A stretch of 64,000 bases of DNA, taken from assembly GCA_905214545.1 (NCBI GenBank), contig CAJMMO010000001.1:310001-374000 (forward strand), given 5' to 3'. This DNA comes from an uncultured bacterium (GTDB taxonomy: Bacteria; Bacillota; Bacilli; Lactobacillales; Lactobacillaceae). Made by a program: the position numbers and the translations under genes. Below are positions 8,136-17,415 of this stretch, in pieces (the stretch's first letter is position 1; each line of letters begins with the position of its first letter). The notes under the pieces were generated by a model. It saw nothing but the letters and a program-made list of their open reading frames with translations. It did no database searches and was not told the origin of the DNA.

Positions 8136-9887
8136 CTATTTTTTAAATTGGTTTCGGACGTATTCTGCGTACAGCGGCGTTGACTTGACCAGTTCTTCGT
8201 GAGTGCCGGCACCGGAAACGGTCCCATGGTCGATGAAGTAGATCCGGTCAGCGTCAACAATCGTGCTGAGCCGGTGCGCGATAACCAGGGTCGTGCGGTT
8301 TTTCATCAAGCTGGCCAAGGCCTTTTGCACCATGGCTTCTGATTCAGAGTCCAGGCTGGCGGTCGCCTCGTCGAGCATCAAGATCTTCGGGTCCCGTAAA
8401 AAGGCTCTGGCGATAGCAATCCGCTGCCGCTGGCCGCCGGAGAGCTTGACGCCGCGTTCGCCGATCTGAGTATCGAGGCCGTCGGCTGCTTCTTTGACAA
8501 AGCCATCGGCGTAGGCCATCTTTAAAACCCGCCATAATTCTTCGTCTGTCACGTCCCGGTCGAGGCCATAGACCAGGTTTTCACGAATGGTCCCTGGCAT
8601 CACGGACGAATTTTGACCGACCAGGCCGATCTGCCGGCGCCAGTTGTTTAAGTCAATGGCTTGGATGTCCTGGCCGCCGACGGTTATCTTGCCTGAGTTT
8701 GGCTGGTAGAAGCGTTCAATCAAAGCAAAGATGGTCGACTTGCCGCCGCCGGACGGTCCGGCGAAGGCGACAACCGTGTTCGGCTTGGCCGTCACGTTAA
8801 CGTCGTGCAGGATCTGCTTGCCTTTTTCATAAGAAAAGGAGACGTTTTCCAGCCGCAGGTCCTTGCCTGCTAAATCGACTTTTTGGTCGTCGCTGGCTTC
8901 TTCGATCGGCTCGTTCAGCATCCCCCGGATACGTTCGGTCGAACCCGACGTCTTAGCCAATTCGTTGAAGAACTGGCTGATGATGATCACCGGGCTCATC
9001 AGCTGGAACAGGTACATCAAAAACGAAACCAGCGAGCCCATCGTCATCGTGCCCTGCATGACCCGGATTGCGCCGTAGGCCAAAATCCCGATGACCAAGA
9101 ACATCATCATCATGTTGGCCAGCGGTTGCATCACCGCGTTGACGCCGGACTCTTTGACCCCGATCCGGTAGAGCTTGGAGATCCGCTTGTTGCCGCTGGC
9201 CAGTTCTTTGTCCTCGGAGTTGCTGGACTTAACTAAGCGGATTTCGCCTAAGACATTGGTCGATTCGCTGGAAAAACTGGCCAGTTCGTCTTGGCGGTCG
9301 CGGCCGATCCGGCTGGCGATTTTCATAAAAGGCAGCAAGGCAAAGACGACAAACGGCACGGCGATGACCATGATCAGCGACATCCGCCAGTCCATCATGA
9401 ACATTAAGACCACGGCCCCGAAGAATTGGAGCAGGGACGTGATGGCGTTCGGCAAGGTGTTGGCTAACAGGTTTTTAACTTGGGAAGTGTCGTTGACCAG
9501 GCGCGAGGAGATCTCCCCCGTCGAGGTGTTGTCAAAATAGCTGACCGGCATTCTGAGCAGCCGCGCCCAGAGGCTGTCGCGCAGCTTGGCGACGACGTGT
9601 TCGCCGAAGATGCCCAGGATGTAACCGGACAAGGTGCTGATGATGACGCTGCCGAATAAGACGACCGCCGTGAGAATGACCAGGTTGGCATTTAAGTGCT
9701 TAAAGGTGTTGATCAGCTTTTGCGCCAATTGCGGCACCACCAGGTTGGCGGTGGTTGCTACCAGGCCGGCGAGGATCCCGACCACTAGTTGCCAGTACTT
9801 GGGGTGCACCCGGTTAATCAGTTCAAAAAAATCTTTGAAGCTGAAACTGTTTTTCCCTTTTTCGACACGCAGATGTCTGTCAGGCAT
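8136..9887 (-). CDS. ABC multidrug-type exporter, fused membrane and ATPase domains
   Basis: A 583-residue half-transporter: six-helix ABC type-1 membrane domain (residues about 30-325), then an ATPase domain. Walker A GPSGGGKST is at 377-385, signature LSGGQ at 482-486 and Walker B ILMLDEA at 502-508. These LmrA/BmrA-type proteins work as homodimers or paired heterodimers and pump hydrophobic drugs or lipids out of the cell. No partner half-transporter is adjacent, so a homodimer is likely. TAAGGAGG precedes the ATG and overlaps the stop codon of the upstream MarR gene, implying one operon. Substrate unknown. Confidence 0.93.
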   Translation of the reverse strand: MPDRHLRVEKGKNSFSFKDFFELINRVHPKYWQLVVGILAGLVATTANLVVPQLAQKLINTFKHLNANLVILTAVVLFGSVIISTLSGYILGIFGEHVVAKLRDSLWARLLRMPVSYFDNTSTGEISSRLVNDTSQVKNLLANTLPNAITSLLQFFGAVVLMFMMDWRMSLIMVIAVPFVVFALLPFMKIASRIGRDRQDELASFSSESTNVLGEIRLVKSSNSEDKELASGNKRISKLYRIGVKESGVNAVMQPLANMMMMFLVIGILAYGAIRVMQGTMTMGSLVSFLMYLFQLMSPVIIISQFFNELAKTSGSTERIRGMLNEPIEEASDDQKVDLAGKDLRLENVSFSYEKGKQILHDVNVTAKPNTVVAFAGPSGGGKSTIFALIERFYQPNSGKITVGGQDIQAIDLNNWRRQIGLVGQNSSVMPGTIRENLVYGLDRDVTDEELWRVLKMAYADGFVKEAADGLDTQIGERGVKLSGGQRQRIAIARAFLRDPKILMLDEATASLDSESEAMVQKALASLMKNRTTLVIAHRLSTIVDADRIYFIDHGTVSGAGTHEELVKSTPLYAEYVRNQFKK

Positions 9888-9899
9888 AGCAATTCCTCC

Positions 9900-10343
9900 T
9901 TAGTAGTCTTCTTTTTGAATTTGCTCGTTGAACTGTTTTAAAAGCGGGACGAGCTGGTCTAAGAGCTCTTCGTCGACGCGGTCGGACAGCTTTTTGACGA
10001 TGCCGGCGAAGTTCTTCCGCATGGCTGCAACGTCTTTTTTTCCGTATTCGGTCAGATAAAGACGCTTAATGCGGGCAGAATTTTCATCGCGCCTTCTCTC
10101 CAGGTAGCCGTCGCGCTCCAAGTTCTTAACCATGTTGGTGACGCTGGCGTTGCGCAGATGGAAGATGTCGGCGAGCTCGCGCTGGATAACGCCGGGGTGT
10201 TTATCGATGAACATCAAGGTCCGGCCTTGTTGCGGGGTCAGCGTGGTGAACTTGATCTCGTTGCCGTAGAATCTTCTTAAAAAAAACCAATAAGTCCGCA
10301 GCAGCCGGTTCATTTCTTGAAACTTTTGCGATTTGTCTGGCAT
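9900..10343 (-). CDS. MarR family transcriptional regulator
   Basis: A 147-residue winged-helix protein. The recognition helix and wing are visible in ADIFHLRNASVTNMVKNLERDGY (about 69-91) and RRRDENSARIKRLYLTEYG after it. MarR proteins repress by binding as dimers and are released by small lipophilic compounds. It is the first gene of a two-gene operon with an ABC exporter 12 bases downstream, the usual arrangement for a drug-inducible pump. AAGGAG precedes the ATG. Its promoter has perfect consensus hexamers overlapped by two tandem 15-base repeats, probably its own binding sites. Confidence 0.92.
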   Translation of the reverse strand: MPDKSQKFQEMNRLLRTYWFFLRRFYGNEIKFTTLTPQQGRTLMFIDKHPGVIQRELADIFHLRNASVTNMVKNLERDGYLERRRDENSARIKRLYLTEYGKKDVAAMRKNFAGIVKKLSDRVDEELLDQLVPLLKQFNEQIQKEDY

Positions 10344-10362
10344 AGTGATCGCTCCTTAAATA

Positions 10363-10418
10363 GTTAGATACTTAATTGTTAGATACCTAATTATAAAAGC
10401 AGAATGGGCGAATGTCAA
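10363..10418 (-). promoter_or_regulatory. Consensus sigma-A promoter with tandem operator repeats (marR-ABC operon)
   Basis: On the minus strand TTGACA (10413-10418) and TATAAT (10390-10395) are exactly 17 bases apart, both perfect consensus. Two head-to-tail 15-base repeats, GTTAGATACTTAATT (10363-10377) and GTTAGATACCTAATT (10378-10392, plus-strand reading), differ at one base and cover the region from the -10 through the likely transcription start. Such a strong promoter would need tight repression, most simply by the MarR protein it drives. Confidence 0.75.
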
Positions 10419-10460
10419 AAAAAGATGCCCGCATTTTTGCGAACATCACTTAAGCAAAAT

Positions 10461-10494
10461 AAAAAAGCCTCGCATTACTGCGAGGCTTTTTTTA
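10461..10494 (-). terminator. Rho-independent terminator of the cyclophilin gene
   Basis: Stem AGCCTCGCA/TGCGAGGCT with a 4-base loop and A/T flanks, just after the stop codon. Confidence 0.9.
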
Positions 10495-10497
10495 AAA

Positions 10498-11139
10498 TTA
10501 ACGGCTCATCCCGCGGTCGTCTTCCTTAGGAATAACCTTCAGGCCGTCCAATTCGCCTTGAATGTCGATTCTGTAAATAGTAACCGGCATCTTTGGCATG
10601 CCGTCCTTATCAGTTTCGACCTTAGCGATCTTGTCTACAACGTCCATGCCTGAAACAACTTGGCCAAAGACAGTGTGGCGCAAGTCCAGCCATGGCGTAC
10701 CGCCTTGGCGCTTGTAAGCTTCAATGATGTCTTCCGGGTATTGGGCATCCTTTAATTGCTTGATGAACTTGTCCGGCACCTTCGGGTTTTGCACGATGAA
10801 GAATTGGCTGCCGTTAGTGTTTGGACCAGCGTTGGCCATTGACAAAGCCCCGCGCAGGTTGAACAGGTTGCTTGCAAATTCGTCTTCGAACGGGTGGCCC
10901 CAAATAGAGGTACCGCCAGTACCTTCACCATCCGGGTCGCCGCCCTGGATCATGAAGTTGTCAATTACCCGGTGGAAAGTCAAACCATCGTAGTACTTGT
11001 TCATGGCCAGACGAACAAAGTTTTCAACGGTCATTGGAGCCTGCTCTTCAAAAAGCTGTACCAGGATGTCGCCGTAGTTAGTGGCAATCTTGGCTTGCGG
11101 CCCAATGGAAGTCATTACGTTTAACTGTGGGTATTGCAT
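10498..11139 (-). CDS. ppiB: Peptidyl-prolyl cis-trans isomerase, cyclophilin type
   Basis: A 213-residue cytoplasmic cyclophilin with the signatures FHRVIDNFMIQGGD (near residue 55), NTNGSQFFI (near 107) and LDLRHTVFGQV (near 151). It catalyses proline isomerisation during folding. There is no signal peptide or lipobox. The ATG is preceded by GAAAGG. It follows the pyrophosphatase gene by 18 bases and is closed by its own terminator, so the two form a short operon. Codon use is biased as in highly expressed genes. Confidence 0.93.
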   Translation of the reverse strand: MQYPQLNVMTSIGPQAKIATNYGDILVQLFEEQAPMTVENFVRLAMNKYYDGLTFHRVIDNFMIQGGDPDGEGTGGTSIWGHPFEDEFASNLFNLRGALSMANAGPNTNGSQFFIVQNPKVPDKFIKQLKDAQYPEDIIEAYKRQGGTPWLDLRHTVFGQVVSGMDVVDKIAKVETDKDGMPKMPVTIYRIDIQGELDGLKVIPKEDDRGMSR

Positions 11140-11157
11140 ATCTTAACTGCCTTTCTC

Positions 11158-12090
11158 TTATTCAAAAGCCTCAGTCAATGGCGGAACAATTTGCTTCTTT
11201 CTTGAAACAACGCCCGGCAGGTCAACAACGTTAGCGTTGACCTTCTTGCCAAAGGCCTTTTCAAAAGCAGCAACGGCGTCATCTGAGCCGATAACGATCC
11301 CTTGGGAGTTGGAATTGATGATGTCAGTCAGCATTACTAAGAACAGGTCGTAGCCGTTTGCACTAGCTTCTTTTTCCATAGCAGCGACAAAGGCGTCCTT
11401 GCGTTCCATTGCTTCCGGCAGGTCAACAGTGTTGACTTGGTCCACGCGGACGTTGGTGCCGTTCAATTCAAAGCTCTTAGCGTCTTGGTCGATCAGTTCT
11501 TCTTCGCTCTTGTCGGCGATGTTGGTGCCGGCCTTCAGCATGGCCAAGCCGTATTCCTTGTAGTCGACGCCGGCCAGCTTAGCCAAGGCTTCAACTGCGG
11601 CCTTGTCCTTGTCGGTAGTCGTTGGGCTCTTCAATAACAGAGTGTCGGAGATGATCGCAGACAGCATCAAACCAGCCAGCTTGCTTGGGATTTCAATGCC
11701 GTTTTCGTTGAACATTTCCCAAACGATGGTGCTGGTGCAGCCTACTGGTTCTGCCCGGTAGAACATCGGTTGCGGGGTTTGGAAGTTCATGATCCGGTGG
11801 TGGTCAACGACGTGGGTAATCGTTACCTTGTCGCGGTCGGCAACACTTTGTTGCGGCTCGTTGTGGTCAACCAGCATAATTGCGGAAACTTCGTTAGCGA
11901 CAGTTTCAACCACGCGCGGTGCCTTGAAGCCGAAGTGCTTTAAAGCGTAGGCGGTTTCGTCGTTTGGTTCGCCTAAAGCAACTGCTTCAGTGTCGTAACC
12001 CAGCTTGTTTTGCAGGTATGAAAAGGCAATCGCGGTGCCAATTGCGTCGGTGTCAGGACTGCGGTGTCCAAAAACTAATTCTTTAACCAT
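11158..12090 (-). CDS. ppaC: Manganese-dependent inorganic pyrophosphatase (family II)
   Basis: A 310-residue DHH-family enzyme. The metal-binding motifs GHRSPDTDAIG (residues 8-18), LVDHNE (near 73) and VDHHRI (near 93) are present, as is the C-terminal substrate motif SRKKQIVPPL. It hydrolyses pyrophosphate to phosphate and so drives biosynthetic reactions forward. Length and motifs are complete. It sits upstream of ppiB with an 18-base gap. Codon use is highly selective, in keeping with an abundant enzyme. No regulatory CBS insert is present, so this is the plain form. Confidence 0.96.
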   Translation of the reverse strand: MVKELVFGHRSPDTDAIGTAIAFSYLQNKLGYDTEAVALGEPNDETAYALKHFGFKAPRVVETVANEVSAIMLVDHNEPQQSVADRDKVTITHVVDHHRIMNFQTPQPMFYRAEPVGCTSTIVWEMFNENGIEIPSKLAGLMLSAIISDTLLLKSPTTTDKDKAAVEALAKLAGVDYKEYGLAMLKAGTNIADKSEEELIDQDAKSFELNGTNVRVDQVNTVDLPEAMERKDAFVAAMEKEASANGYDLFLVMLTDIINSNSQGIVIGSDDAVAAFEKAFGKKVNANVVDLPGVVSRKKQIVPPLTEAFE

Positions 12091-12157
12091 TTTTTACCTC
12101 ACTAAAAATATCAACTATTAAAAGCTTACTAAAATGACGGTCTTTTGCAAGTTTTAG

Positions 12158-14638
12158 CTAAAACAAGCTGTCGACATTTGTCCGGCCGTCAGGCAGCGGC
12201 CGTCCCAAAGTCATGCTTACCGGCCGCCCTTCCGTCAGCGGGTCCAAGACAAAGGAGCCGTTTGAGTAGCGGTCGTCCATCGGGAAGTCGCTGGTCTTGA
12301 TCTTCAGCTTGCGCTGGCTCGTCGTCACGATCTCCAACTCGTGGTTTTCCGCAAATATCACCGCGGCCGCAATGCGGTGCGGCTTGGTCTTCAGCTCGCG
12401 CAAGACTTGCAGGCCGCGCTTGGCCCGGCTGATCGGAGCCAGCAGCTCTAACTTGAACTGCTTGTAAGCGCCCCGCTGCGTCAAAAGGCCGATCCGCAGC
12501 TGGTCTGCCGTTTCTGGGGCAAAGGCAAAGACCGCGGCAATGCTGTCGCCGTCCTTCAAGTTCATCGACTTGACGCCGGCTGCCCTGCCGCCAGTCACCG
12601 GAATTTCGTCCGTGCCGTAGCGAAGGCCGTAACCCTGCTTGCTGAGCAAGACCACTTCTTGTTTTTGGTCTTCAGCCAGCTTTTTGACATAAATTAAACG
12701 GGTGGTTGCTTCTTTCAGCTTCATGGCCACCATCGCGCGCGAGCGGTAAGTCCGCGTCGGCTGCAAGTCCGCCAGCTTGGTCTGCTTGATGAAGCCGTCG
12801 CTTGTTGCCATTAAAAAGACAGCGGCTTCTGACAGCTTCGGCAGATCAAAGACGCGGATAATCTCCTCGTCCGGCGCCAGCCCCAGTTCCTGGGACAGGT
12901 GCTGGCCGGTGTCTTTCCAGCGCGCCTCGGTCAGCTCGTAGACCGGCCGGTAGATCAAGTTGCCGTAGCTGGTAAACAGGTAAAGGTTGGTCAGCGTCGA
13001 GACCGTCTTTTCAAAGACCACCTTGTCGCCGGCCGGCAGGCCGTTGTCGCCTTCAGAACTCGAAGCAAACGACCGCAGCGAAGACCGCTTCAAGTAGCCG
13101 TTGGCGCTGACCAGGACGCGGACGTCTTCGTCGGCGATCAGCTTCTTGGTGTTGATCTCGATCTTGGCCGTCTCGTCGCTGATTTCGGTGCGGCGCGGCG
13201 ACGCAAATTCTTTTTTGATCTCTTCTAATTCTTTGATGATCTGCTTATCCATGGCCTGCTTGCTGCCTAAGATCTTTTCGAGCTTGGCGATCTGTTTTTC
13301 CAGCTGGTCGTGTTCTTTTTGCAGCGCGGTGACGTCGGTGTTGGTCAACCGGTACAGCTGCAGGGCCACGATGGCTTCGGCCTGGCGCTTGGTGAAGTCA
13401 AATTGAGCAACCAAATTCTTTTGCGCGTCGGCCTTGTTTTTAGAAGCCCGGATCGTCTTGATCACGTCGTCTAAGATCGACAAAGCCCGGATCAAGCCGT
13501 CTAAGACCTCGCGTCTGTCTTGGGCCTGCTTCAAGTCGTATTCGCAGCGCTTAGTGACCACCTCGCGCTTATGCTTCAAAAACGAGGTCAGGATGCGCTT
13601 TAAGCCCACCTGGACCGGAGTCATGTCGTCGATTGCGACAATGTTGAAGTTGTAAGACACCTGCAGGTCAGTATTTTTAAAAAGGTAATTCAGCGTATTT
13701 TGAGCCGCGGCGTTCTTTTTCAGCTCGATGACGATTGCCAAACCGTGGCGGTCGGTCTCGTCGCGGACCTCGCTGATGCCGTCGATTTCCTTGTTCAGGC
13801 GGATTTCGTCGATTCTTTTGACTAAAAGCGCCTTGTTTACATTGTAAGGAATCTCGGTGACCACGATCCGCTCGCGGTGGCCGCGCATCTCCTGGATGCT
13901 CGTCTTCGCCCGCACCTGGATGCGGCCGCGGCCGGTCTTGTAGGCTTCGACGATGCCGTCGCGGCCCATGATGATGCCGCCGGTTGGGAAGTCGGGTCCT
14001 TGGACGTCCTGCATCAGCTCTTCTAAGCTGGCGTCCGGGTTTTTAACCAGGTCGACGCAGGCCGCCATAACCTCGCCCAGGTTGTGGGGCGGAATCTCGG
14101 TGGCATAGCCCGACGAAATCCCTTCCGAACCATTGACCAAGAGGTTCGGGAACTGGGCCGGCAAGACGGTCGGCTCGTATTCGGTGTCGTCGAAGTTCAA
14201 GACCATCGGCACCGTGTTTTTGTCGATGTCGGCCAGCAGCTTGTTGGAAATCTTGCTCAGCCGCGCTTCGGTATAACGCATGGCGGCTGGGCTGTCGCCA
14301 TCCATCGACCCGTTGTTGCCGTGCATTTCGACCAGCGGCTCGCGCATCTTCCAGTCTTGCGACAGGTGGACCAGCGCCCCGTAAATGGAGCTGTCGCCGT
14401 GCGGGTGGAAGTTACCCATGACGTTGCCGACAGACTTGGCCGCCTTTTTATAAGGCTTGTCGTAAGTGTTGTGGTCCAGGTACATGGCGTACAGAATCCG
14501 CCGCTGGACGGGCTTTAAGCCGTCGCGGATGTCAGGCAGCGCCCGTTCTTGGATGATGTATTTGGAGTAGCGGCCAAAGCGCTCGCCCATCACATCTTCT
14601 AGAGGCAGCTCTCTGATTCTCTCCTTGCTTTCTGCCAT
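12158..14638 (-). CDS. parC: DNA topoisomerase IV subunit A
   Basis: An 826-residue type IIA topoisomerase breakage-reunion subunit. The active-site tyrosine follows the conserved AAMRYTEARL stretch (near residue 118). The quinolone-determining region HPHGDSSIY (near 78) has the wild-type Ser. The C-terminal half is a beta-pinwheel with repeated degenerate blades. With ParE it decatenates daughter chromosomes. The ATG is preceded by AAAGGGAG and lies 15 bases after the parE stop, so parE-parC form one transcript. I call it ParC rather than GyrA because of the pairing with ParE here and the lack of the gyrA-box; the distinction is otherwise hard by eye. Confidence 0.94.
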   Translation of the reverse strand: MAESKERIRELPLEDVMGERFGRYSKYIIQERALPDIRDGLKPVQRRILYAMYLDHNTYDKPYKKAAKSVGNVMGNFHPHGDSSIYGALVHLSQDWKMREPLVEMHGNNGSMDGDSPAAMRYTEARLSKISNKLLADIDKNTVPMVLNFDDTEYEPTVLPAQFPNLLVNGSEGISSGYATEIPPHNLGEVMAACVDLVKNPDASLEELMQDVQGPDFPTGGIIMGRDGIVEAYKTGRGRIQVRAKTSIQEMRGHRERIVVTEIPYNVNKALLVKRIDEIRLNKEIDGISEVRDETDRHGLAIVIELKKNAAAQNTLNYLFKNTDLQVSYNFNIVAIDDMTPVQVGLKRILTSFLKHKREVVTKRCEYDLKQAQDRREVLDGLIRALSILDDVIKTIRASKNKADAQKNLVAQFDFTKRQAEAIVALQLYRLTNTDVTALQKEHDQLEKQIAKLEKILGSKQAMDKQIIKELEEIKKEFASPRRTEISDETAKIEINTKKLIADEDVRVLVSANGYLKRSSLRSFASSSEGDNGLPAGDKVVFEKTVSTLTNLYLFTSYGNLIYRPVYELTEARWKDTGQHLSQELGLAPDEEIIRVFDLPKLSEAAVFLMATSDGFIKQTKLADLQPTRTYRSRAMVAMKLKEATTRLIYVKKLAEDQKQEVVLLSKQGYGLRYGTDEIPVTGGRAAGVKSMNLKDGDSIAAVFAFAPETADQLRIGLLTQRGAYKQFKLELLAPISRAKRGLQVLRELKTKPHRIAAAVIFAENHELEIVTTSQRKLKIKTSDFPMDDRYSNGSFVLDPLTEGRPVSMTLGRPLPDGRTNVDSLF

Positions 14639-14653
14639 TTAAAAACTCCCTTT

Positions 14654-16597
14654 CTAGCTGCGGTTGGTCTCCAAGATGGAGCCGTCTTCGCCCATCTTGA
14701 ACTGTACGTTTTCTTCCAGCCACTTGCGGCGGGCGGCAACCTTGTTGCCCATCAGGATCGTGACCCGCTTTTCTGCCAGCTGCGCGTCGTCGATCTTGAC
14801 CCTGATCAAGGTCCGCGTAGCCGGATTCATCGTGGTCTCCCACAGCTGGTCGGCGTTCATTTCGCCCAGCCCTTTAAAACGCTGCAGGGCAAAGCCGCGG
14901 CCGAGCTTTTTGGTATCCTCTTCCAGCTCTTCGTCGGTCCAGGCGTAGACGATCTTGGCCTTTTTGCCGGACCCTTTCTGCAGCTTGTACAGAGGCGGCA
15001 AGGCGATGTAGACCCGGCCTGCCTCAATCATCGGCCGCATATAGCGGTAGAAGAAGGTTAAAAGCAAGACCTGGATGTGGGCCCCGTCGGTATCCGCGTC
15101 GGTCATGATGATGATCTTGTCGTAGTTGGCGTCTTCAATCTTGAAGTCGTTGCCGACGCCGGCGCCGATCGTATGGATCATCGTGTTGATTTCTTCGTTT
15201 TTAAAAATGTCGCCCAGCTTGGCCTTTTGGGTGTTCAAGACCTTGCCGCGCAAAGGCAAAATGGCCTGGAACTTGCGGTCGCGGCCCTGCTTGGCACTGC
15301 CGCCGGCCGAGTCGCCCTCGACTAAGAACAGCTCGTTTTTCTTCGGGTTGTGCGACTGAGCCGGGGTCAGCTTGCCGGACAGCAGCTCTTTTTTGTGGCG
15401 CTTTTTGCCGTTGCGGGTCTCATCCCGCGCCTTTTTGGCAGCTTGGCGAGCGTCGCGGGCCTGCTGGGCCTTTTTTACCAGCTGCTGGGCCCACTCGCCG
15501 TTTTCCATCAGGTAGTAGGAAAGCTGTTCGTAGACCACGTTGTCGACGGCGCTGCGGGCTTGCGGCGTCCCCAGCTTGCCCTTGGTCTGGCCTTCAAATT
15601 CCAGCAGCTCTTCCGGGATCTTGATCGCCAGCACGGCGCTTAAGCCTTCGCGGTAGTCGCTGCCGTCGATGCCTTTTTCCTTGGCCTTGAGCAGGCCTTG
15701 CTTTTTGGCATAGTCGTTGAAAGCACGCGTAAAGCCGCTGCGGGCCCCGACCTCGTGGGAACCGCCGTCCGGGGTGCGGACGTTATTGACAAAAGACAGG
15801 AAGTTTTCCGAGTAGCCGTCGTTGTACTGGCCGGCAAACTCGATCTCCATGCCGTCCTGCTTGCCTGAGAAGTAGAAAACGCCGCCCAGCGTGTCTTTAT
15901 CTTCGTTTAAGTAAGAGACAAAGGACTTAATCCCGTCTTCGTACTTAAAGTCGTCGTGGTGTTCGGGCTTTCTCTCATCGGTCAGGACAAAGCGCACGCC
16001 CGGCAGCAAGAATGCCGACTCGCGGATGCGCTCTTCGATCGTCGCAAAGTTGAAATGAGTTGTCGTAAAAATGCTCGGATCGGGCTTGAAGGTAATCGTC
16101 GTGCCCGTCTTGTCGCGGGTCTTGCCCAGCTTTTTCAGGGTGCCGACCGGGTGGCCGCCGTCCTTAAACTCTTCTTCGTAGGCCTGGCCGTCGCGCACGA
16201 CCCGGACCTTCAGCCAAGACGACAGCGCGTTGACGACTGACGAACCGACCCCGTGCAGACCGCCGGAGGTCTTGTAATTTTGCTCGGTAAACTTGCCGCC
16301 GGCGTGCAGCACGGTCAAGATCACCTCGATGGTCGGCTTGCCCGAAGGGTGCATCCCCGTCGGCATCCCCCGGCCAAAGTCCTGCACGGTCACGCTGTTG
16401 TCTGCGTGAATCGTGGTGATGATCTCTTTGCCGTAGCCGGCCATGGCCTCATCGACCGAGTTGTCGACTATTTCGTAGACCAGCTGGTCCAAGCCGTGGC
16501 TATCGGTCGAGCCGATGTACATGCCCGGTCTTTTTCTGACGGCTTCGAGCCCGTGCAGAATCTTAATCGACGAATCATCGTATGTTTGTTTGACCAA
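14654..16597 (-). CDS. parE: DNA topoisomerase IV subunit B
   Basis: A 647-residue ATPase subunit with a GHKL ATP-binding domain: EIVDNSVDEA (near residue 42), DFGRGMP and GGLHGVGSSVVNAL (near 110). The TOPRIM metal site is EGDSAGGSA (near 427) and DADTDGAHI (near 501). It powers strand passage by ParC. Length is standard for ParE. The gene is first of parE-parC and divergent from plsY, the usual lactobacillus context, which supports ParE over GyrB. GGAGGAATT precedes the ATG. Confidence 0.95.
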   Translation of the reverse strand: MVKQTYDDSSIKILHGLEAVRKRPGMYIGSTDSHGLDQLVYEIVDNSVDEAMAGYGKEIITTIHADNSVTVQDFGRGMPTGMHPSGKPTIEVILTVLHAGGKFTEQNYKTSGGLHGVGSSVVNALSSWLKVRVVRDGQAYEEEFKDGGHPVGTLKKLGKTRDKTGTTITFKPDPSIFTTTHFNFATIEERIRESAFLLPGVRFVLTDERKPEHHDDFKYEDGIKSFVSYLNEDKDTLGGVFYFSGKQDGMEIEFAGQYNDGYSENFLSFVNNVRTPDGGSHEVGARSGFTRAFNDYAKKQGLLKAKEKGIDGSDYREGLSAVLAIKIPEELLEFEGQTKGKLGTPQARSAVDNVVYEQLSYYLMENGEWAQQLVKKAQQARDARQAAKKARDETRNGKKRHKKELLSGKLTPAQSHNPKKNELFLVEGDSAGGSAKQGRDRKFQAILPLRGKVLNTQKAKLGDIFKNEEINTMIHTIGAGVGNDFKIEDANYDKIIIMTDADTDGAHIQVLLLTFFYRYMRPMIEAGRVYIALPPLYKLQKGSGKKAKIVYAWTDEELEEDTKKLGRGFALQRFKGLGEMNADQLWETTMNPATRTLIRVKIDDAQLAEKRVTILMGNKVAARRKWLEENVQFKMGEDGSILETNRS

Positions 16598-16686
16598 ACT
16601 AATTCCTCCAAATTGCTTGCTTGCAAAATAAAAAGTTTTTTGCTAGCTGTTTTTGCTAAAATTACTGTAGAAAGGATGAAAAAACA

Positions 16687-17334
16687 ATGCTCATTGTTAA
16701 GGCAATACTGCTAGTTATTCTAGCATACTTGGTTGGGAGCTTTCCGACCGGCTACTTGATTGGCAAAATCTTCTTCCATAAAGACATCCGCCAATACGGG
16801 TCAGGCAACACAGGAGCAACCAACTCCTTCCGCGTCTTCGGACCGGCGGCCGGCGCCTGTGTTTTAGCCGTTGATGTCTTAAAAGGCACCCTGGCCTCCC
16901 TGCTGCCCGTCATCTTTCATTTAAACGGGCCGCACTACCTGGTCTTGGTCTTCGGCTTCATCGGCGTGTTCGGCCACGTCTTCTCCTGCTTTTTGCACTT
17001 CCACGGCGGCAAGGCGGTGGCCACCAGCGCCGGCATCCTGCTCGGCTATAACCCCGCCTTCTTCGGCGTCTGTGCGGCGCTCTTCATCCCGCTGGTCCTG
17101 ATCACCAGTACCGTCAGCTTGAGCAGCCTGCTCACAGCCGTGCTGGCCTTTATCGCCACCTTCTTTTTCCACGACTGGATATTGACAGCTGGCATGGGCT
17201 TAATCGTGATCATCTTGTTTGCCCGCCACCAGGCCAATATTCACCGGCTGGAGCACCACAAGGAAAACATCATGCCTTTCGGCCTCTACTACCACTACAA
17301 GAAAAAACACCAAGATCAAGACCACCAGAACTAA
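16687..17334 (+). CDS. plsY: Acyl-phosphate glycerol-3-phosphate acyltransferase
   Basis: A 215-residue membrane protein with about five hydrophobic segments. PlsY motifs are visible: GSFPTGYLIGK (near residue 18), GSGNTGATN (near 38), and FHGGKAVATSAG (near 102). It transfers an acyl group from acyl-phosphate to glycerol 3-phosphate, the first step of phospholipid synthesis. The C-terminal tail is charged and cytoplasmic. AAAGGA lies 10 bases before the ATG. It is divergent from parE; an extended -10 (TGCTAAAAT, about 16650-16660) is a plausible promoter. A bidirectional terminator separates it from arcC. Confidence 0.95.
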   Translation: MLIVKAILLVILAYLVGSFPTGYLIGKIFFHKDIRQYGSGNTGATNSFRVFGPAAGACVLAVDVLKGTLASLLPVIFHLNGPHYLVLVFGFIGVFGHVFSCFLHFHGGKAVATSAGILLGYNPAFFGVCAALFIPLVLITSTVSLSSLLTAVLAFIATFFFHDWILTAGMGLIVIILFARHQANIHRLEHHKENIMPFGLYYHYKKKHQDQDHQN

Positions 17335-17379
17335 TGTTCTGGTCGGCAAAGATCATCATAACAGAAAAACGGCACACAA

Positions 17380-17414
17380 AAAAAGCCAGAGTTTTAAATA
17401 ACTCTGGCTTTTTG
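17380..17414. terminator. Bidirectional Rho-independent terminator (plsY/arcC)
   Basis: Stem AAGCCAGAGTT/AACTCTGGCTT with a 6-base loop and A/T flanks between two converging genes. A second 8-bp hairpin at 17320-17340 over the plsY stop codon has no T run. Confidence 0.9.
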
Positions 17415-17415
17415 C

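Noticed and set aside
17318..17346. Hairpin over the plsY stop codon as a terminator
   Set aside because: The 8-bp stem ACCAGAAC/GTTCTGGT has no T run; the real terminator lies 40 bases downstream.
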